A stretch of 36,343 nt of DNA. Origin: Parvularia atlantis (lineage: Eukaryota; Opisthokonta; Rotosphaerida). Shown piece by piece: positions 31,858 through 36,343 of this stretch. Where the stretch lies: positions 4,558 through 40,900 of the forward strand of contig CALSCO010001112.1 of NCBI GenBank assembly GCA_943704415.1, written 5' to 3'. The position numbers and the translations under genes are program-made. Every line of letters begins with the position of its first letter. Position 1 is the first letter of the stretch. The notes beneath the pieces were generated by a model. It did not search any database, was not told the DNA's origin, and saw nothing but the letters and a program-made list of their open reading frames with translations.

Positions 31858-32987
31858 ATGTCAAGCTTCCTGGGCCTGGGCCTCAGTCTGACGTGCGCTC
31901 TCACGGCACAACGCGCGCCACCTGCGGCTCACGCCCCGCGCGTGCGCGCGCGGCCATGCCAGGCTCAAGCCAAAGCACACGACGCTCAAGATCAAGAAGA
32001 CCGGCGCGACGGGCACGAAGCCGCTCTTCCTGACCGAGCCGTTTCCGTCGTCGAGGCGCGCCGCACGTCCACGCTCACCCACGTGCCTGCTGACACCGCC
32101 GCCCGCGCTCTGCAGGCTCGTGCTGGGCGACATCAGGCGACTCGTCGTCAAGCCCAAGTTTGTCGACACGCACGAGTGGCTTGCGGCGAACGGTGCGCGC
32201 TGCCACGCCGCAAGCCCGCGCCCAGAGGGCTGACGTCGCCACGATAGCCTACGACTTCTTCCACCAGATCAACCTGTTCTTCGGGACAGTGGCCGAGTAC
32301 TGCACGCCCGCGGCGTGTCCCGTGATGAACGCGGGCGAGGGGTACGTGCCTCGTGCGCGCGCGCTTGACAGGCAGGCTGACGCACAGCGACGACAGGGTC
32401 GAGTACTACTGGAGCGAGTCGGACAAGAAGCCGGCCAAGGTGCCCGCGGCGCAGTACATCGACCTCGCCTTCACCACGATCGCCGGGCAAATAGACAACG
32501 AGGCGATCTTCCCGACCAAGGCCGGTGCGGCGGCGCGGTTGTGGTCTGTGTGCGCGCACGCGCTCACGGCGCGCTGCAGGCGCCGAGTTCCCAAAGAACT
32601 TTGACGAGATCATCCGGCTGATCTTCAAGCGCCTCTTTCGCGTGCTGGCACACATCTACCACGCGCACTTTGACCGCATTGTGGCGATGCAGGTGCGCGG
32701 GGCTGGAGTGCTGGCGCGCGTCCGGGCCTCACGCGGCGCGCGCAGGAGGAGGGGCACCTCAACACGCTCTTCATCCACTTTGTACTATTCGCGCAAGAGT
32801 TTGACCTGGTAGACAAGAAGGAGTTTGTGCCGATGCAGGTGCGCGCGCTGCGTTTACATGCGCCGCGCACGAACCGCGGCCAAACGCGCTCGCCCAGGAC
32901 CTGATCGAGGAGCTCAGCAGGCCCCTGCCGCCATCAGCGAGTGCGCTTGCAGGGGCCGCCCCCGCCGCGGACGCGCCCGCCCCGTGA
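31858..32987 (+). CDS. MOB2: MOB2-type NDR kinase activator
   Basis: Co-activator that binds the N-terminal region of NDR/LATS kinases (Cbk1/Orb6 in yeasts) and supports polarity and cell separation. Exon 1 MSSFLGLGLSL joins by a 70-base intron (31893-31962) to LKPKHTTLKIKKTGATGTKP. LFLTEPF, FVDTHEWLAANAYDFFHQIN, GTVAEYCTPAACPVMNAG, VPAAQYIDLAFTTIAGQIDN, EAIFPTKAG, FPKNFDEIIRLIFKRLFRVL and AHIYHAHFDRIVAMQ follow. The QYIDLAF and NAG spacing is closer to Mob2 than Mob1. Both zinc cysteines (EYC, AAC) and both histidines (IYHAHF) are present; Saccharomyces Mob2 has lost the cysteines. The C-terminus is an alanine/proline tail ending at 32987. Confidence 0.9.
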
Positions 32988-33243
32988 GCGCACGCGCGCC
33001 AAAGTCTGTGATCCGCAGCACGTTTCGCCCCGCTTGCCCATCAAGTGCCAAGTCAAAAGTCTCCTTTGTTTGGGCCCGCTTGCGTCACGCAGACGTTGCA
33101 CAGAAGCGCGCGCCGCGTCGCATTCCCTCCGCATGCCTCAGCCTGCGCTCGCCGCCGCCGTGCCCCTTGGCGCCCGCCGCTCACTTTATCGCGCCGGCCC
33201 TCTTTCGCCCGCTTAACCGCACGCGCCGCACGCGCAGGACGCG

Positions 33244-35611
33244 ATGAACCCGCCCAGCGACGACGAGGACGAGGACGCGCCGCTCGTCTACGCACCCGCC
33301 GCGCCCGCCAGCCGCCGCGCCGCCGGCACCGCGCCCGCCAGCGCCGCGCCCGCCGCGAGCAGGCCAGCCGCGGGGCCGACGCGCGTGCCGGGCGTGCTGG
33401 GCGTGCGTGCACGTCACGTATCAGCGACGCGTCTGACACTCTGCGCGCGCGCCGCAGTACGTCCCGCCGCCGATGCCTGCGTCGCGGCCGTACACGGTCG
33501 AGGTGAACTCGTCGACGTACGGTGGGCCTGCGGACGGCGACGACGTGCGCTCCCGCCCGCGCGCCCGCCCGACAGCGACGTTGCGGCTGACGCCGCCGCC
33601 GCCAGAACGACGCCGCGCTCGACTACGACGACAAGGACCAGCCGCTGCTACTCGAGCAGAACGCGGGCACGTACCGCGGCGTGGTCACGATCCGCCGCTA
33701 CCGCGACCTGTTCTTCGCCGCGCTCTACGTCGCCGCGTTCCTAGCGATGCTCATCAGCGGCATCGTCGTCCGCGCCTCGTCGCGCGCCCCTGTCGACCCC
33801 ATCGCCGGCTCGCTCTCGTACATGGTCTTCGACGTCCTGCGCGGCTCGCTCGGCATCCTCACCGCCGTTATCGTGCTCGAGTCGGTCCTCGGCGCGCTCT
33901 GGCTGCTCATCGTCCGCGCCTACGTCAAGGTGCGCCCGCAACCATGCACGCATGTTGCAGGCTGACCGGCTCGACTTGGTCCCAGGCGTGCGTCTGGGGC
34001 ACGATGATCACGACGCCGCTCCTGCTGTTTGGCTTCGGCATTTGGACGCTCAGGTGCGCTGCCGGCCGTGCCGCGGCGGCGCCAGCGCGTCATCTGACGG
34101 CGCGCGTGCCTGCCAGCCTTGCCGTGCCACACACCGGGACGACCGTCGTGGGCTGGATGTCGATCGTCGGCGGCGCCGTGTGCGTGCTCGCGCTCGTCTT
34201 CATGTACCCGCGGCTGGATGTGACCGTCAGCCTGTTCAAGGCACGCGCAGCCCTGCGCAAAAAACGCGCATCGCTCACCGCGGCGCGCGCACAGCTCGCC
34301 ACGACCGTGCTGATGGACCACTTTGACCTGTTTTGGGTGGCCATCGCTGCGTCGGCCGCCTTTCTTGCGTTCGCCGCGCTCTGGATCTTCCTCTTTGGGT
34401 CGCTGTTCCTGCTCGGCAGCGCCATCATCGACCCTGCGACGGGTACGTCGACAGCCGCGCCCTGGCCACGTCGTTTCGCTCACACATTCGCGCCCGGCAG
34501 GCCTGTCGACGTGGACCGTCGACCCGACGTCGTACGTCGCCCTGTGCTTCTACCTGCTGATGTTCTTTTGGACGACGGCGATCGTCAACAACATCCAGGT
34601 GTACATCATCGCCGGCACGACCTGCCAGTGGTTCTTCCACCGGTCCGTCGCCGCGTCGCGCTCCTCCTCCCTCCGCTGACACGCCGACGCACAGCACCGA
34701 CTTTGGCCGTACGCGCCGCAACGCCGTCGCTGCGGCCGCCTCACAGGCCCTCACGACCTCGTTCGGGTCGATCTGTCTCGCCGCGCTCATCCTCGCCGTC
34801 GTGCAGCTGCTGCGCTTCGTCCTGCAGCGCTTCGTGCGGGTGCGCGCTCGGGCGCGGCGGGCGGAGAGAGTGCGGTCGGTGCTGATGCGGCGGCGGCGGC
34901 GACAGAGACGATCGGACGGCGGCCTGGACGCGTTCTCGCGCGTCATTCTCTCGTGCGCCAACGGGCTAGAGACGATCGTGACGCAGGTGTGTGTGCGCGC
35001 GCACACATGTGCGCCGCACCCCGAGCTCATGCATGCCACCCCGCGCACAGATTTCGCACCTACATGTCGCTCTCAGGCATGTCGTTCTTCAGCGCGACGC
35101 GAGCCATCGTCGACGTGCTGCGGCGCAACCTGCTCGACCGCGTCGTGATCGGTGCGCCTGCGCGCGCGCGCCTTGGCCGTGCTCACGCGCCCGCGCGCAC
35201 ACAGACTGGGCCGCGCACGTCGTGCTCTGGGTGTGGTCGGCCGCAATCTCGGCTTTCTGCAGCTTCGGCGTGTACCTCTACGCGGCCAACGTGCTCCAGT
35301 CGCCCTACAGCTGGGTTACAGCGCTCGTCAGCTTCTCGGTCGCGCACGCGGTCATGCGGTTCTACTCGCGTCTGCTGCTCGACGTGTGCGTCGCTGGCTG
35401 TCGTTGTCGCGCGCTGCTTGGACTTGACGCTCTAGTCCACCCCGCACGCAGCATCGACGCGCTCTTCTTGTGCTACGCGCTCGACTGCGACGGCGCCGTG
35501 GGCGAGCGCACGGCCGAGAACAGCGAGGTGCACCGCGTGCTCGGCGCGCATATCGACAAGCAGCAGCAGCAGCCGGCGCGGCCCATCGCGCTCGCTGGCG
35601 ATGCCGTGTGA
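33244..35611 (+). CDS. PNS1: PNS1/CTL choline-transporter-like membrane protein
   Basis: Multi-pass protein of the choline transporter-like family; in yeast Pns1 is at the plasma membrane but its substrate is not settled. An acidic, proline/alanine-rich cytosolic N-terminus (MNPPSDDEDEDAPLVYAPAA) leads to spans such as YRDLFFAALYVAAFLAMLIS, DVLRGSLGILTAVIVLESVL, WGTMITTPLLLFGFGIWTL, VVGWMSIVGGAVCVLALVFM, LFWVAIAASAAFLAFAALWI and YVALCFYLLMFFWTTAIVNN. VYIIAGTTCQWFFH and FGSICLAALILAVVQLLRFV are family landmarks. After the basic loop come MSLSGMSFFSATRAIVDVLR and the last spans; SIDALFLCYALDCDGAV near the C-terminus is the typical closing motif. Short introns throughout. Convergent with VPS45 over 107 bases. 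Confidence 0.92.
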
Positions 35612-35718
35612 CGTCTGTCGTGGGCCATGTTATCATCTCGTGTTCTCATTCTGCGCAAAAGTCTCCACACCGACGACTGAAAACAGGAAAGTGTGCGGGC
35701 AGGCGAAGCGGGCGGGGA

Positions 35719-36343
35719 CTAATGCGCGTGGTCGCGCGCTTTTCCCATGAGCGGGTGCACTTGGCTCACAAAGCTGGCGCACGCGGACGTCAGCCAGCGA
35801 GCGCAGAAGGGCGCGCAGGCAGAAGGGCGCGCAGGCAGCGAGCAACGCACTCCTTGCTGTTGAGCACGGCCGTGCCGCCGATGACGAACCGCATCCCGGG
35901 CATGGAGCTGTTCAGCTGCGCGATGTACCTGGCCTCCTCGTACGTCACGCCGCCGATCACGAAGATGATGATGTCCTGTTGCGGCGTGGGCCGTAAGCGA
36001 GCGCGCGGGGCACAGGGTTGGGCGCACCGTTGGCCGGTCGCGCGATGTCGCCTCAACAAACGGGTACAGTTGGTCGCGCTCCTTCGTTTTGCTCTTGAGG
36101 ATGGTCTCGATCGTGCGCGCGAGCAGCGGCTGATGCTGCGTGTAGATGTTCTCGACGCCCTGGCACGCCGCGGCGCGCATCGGGTCAGCCGCGCACGTGC
36201 GCTGCTCCACACGCACCTTTAGCCCCTTTTTGATCGTCGAGATGCCGCGCGACAGCACGCTCTGGTTGCCAAACAGGTCGACCTGCCGCTGGTCCGCGCC
36301 GGCGTACCGCAGCATCGCCTCGACCGTCTGGGGAAGAAGGGGG
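35719..36343 (-). CDS. VPS45: VPS45, Sec1/Munc18 family protein, C-terminal part (runs off window)
   Basis: SM protein that promotes SNARE assembly for Golgi-to-endosome traffic. Only the C-terminal exons are present: LRYAGADQRQVDLFGNQSVL, then KKGLK-GVENIYTQHQPLLAR and TIETILKSKTKERDQLYPFV, then QDIIIFVIGGVTYEEARYIA and MRFVIGGTAVLNSKE-FVSQ. The GVENIYTQHQPLL and GG(V/T)TYEEA stretches are specific to VPS45 within the family. The end is HPLMGKARDHAH, stop at 35719. Three introns lie inside the window; the window edge itself (36328-36343) is a polypyrimidine stretch and CAG acceptor of a fourth. Confidence 0.92.
   Translation of the reverse strand, partial: PLLPQTVEAMLRYAGADQRQVDLFGNQSVLSRGISTIKKGLKVRVEQRTCAADPMRAAACQGVENIYTQHQPLLARTIETILKSKTKERDQLYPFVEATSRDRPTVRPTLCPARSLTAHAATGHHHLRDRRRDVRGGQVHRAAEQLHARDAVRHRRHGRAQQQGVRCSLPARPSACAPFCARWLTSACASFVSQVHPLMGKARDHAH
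35803..35834. repeat. 16-bp tandem duplication inside a VPS45 intron
   Basis: Two adjacent copies of GCAGAAGGGCGCGCAG on the plus strand, within the last intron of VPS45. A simple tandem duplication in non-coding sequence, with a branch-like CTGAC downstream. Confidence 0.7.

Noticed and set aside
1-36343. tRNA, rRNA or CRISPR features
   Set aside because: I noticed no tRNA-like arms, rRNA core sequence or spaced direct repeats by eye. A covariance-model scan would be needed to exclude a tRNA fully.

Overview
This window looks like a stretch of a very GC-rich, compact, intron-dense fungal nuclear genome. The case for a fungus rests on a homocitrate synthase of the alpha-aminoadipate lysine pathway beside NSE4, an RPO41-type mitochondrial RNA polymerase, a PNS1/CTL transporter, MOB2 and UPF1. 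I cannot fix the phylum. A UPF1 with an SQ-rich tail, a MOB2 that keeps zinc cysteines and E2F-like sites upstream of RNR1 all differ from Saccharomyces. Sixteen protein genes occupy 36 kb (two run off the ends), and gaps between genes are often under 100 bases. I saw no tRNA, rRNA, CRISPR array or recognisable transposon.

Layout: RNR1 (5' part, minus), NSE4 (minus), eIF2B gamma (plus), a ZNF511-like zinc-finger protein (minus), a 1048-codon intronless lower-GC gene with a trypsin-like C-terminus (plus), mitochondrial RNA polymerase (minus), a PPxY membrane protein with a DUF4476-like end (plus), homocitrate synthase with a C-terminal LOR/SDH-type domain (plus), a mitochondrial PPR protein (plus), an unrecognised gene (minus), an LCAT/PDAT-like hydrolase (plus), UPF1 (minus), NTF2 (minus), MOB2 (plus), a PNS1/CTL transporter (plus) and VPS45 (3' part, minus).

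Almost every gene except the 5617-8763 ORF is cut by many introns of about 40-90 bases. They share a GTGCG donor, a CTCAC/CTGAC branch-like motif and a CAG acceptor. Reading frames in the GC-rich DNA rarely meet stops, so long uninterrupted frames mislead here. I followed family conservation and joined exons at GTGCG...CAG boundaries, checking phase. Exon limits were worked out by hand; the LYS20 ones are the most complete.

The genes are mostly unrelated housekeeping functions: DNA precursor supply, SMC5/6, translation initiation, mitochondrial expression, lysine synthesis, nonsense-mediated decay, nuclear import, NDR-kinase signalling and vesicle fusion. The main novelty candidates are the homocitrate synthase/LOR-SDH fusion (15307-17697) and the low-GC protease island (5415-8968).
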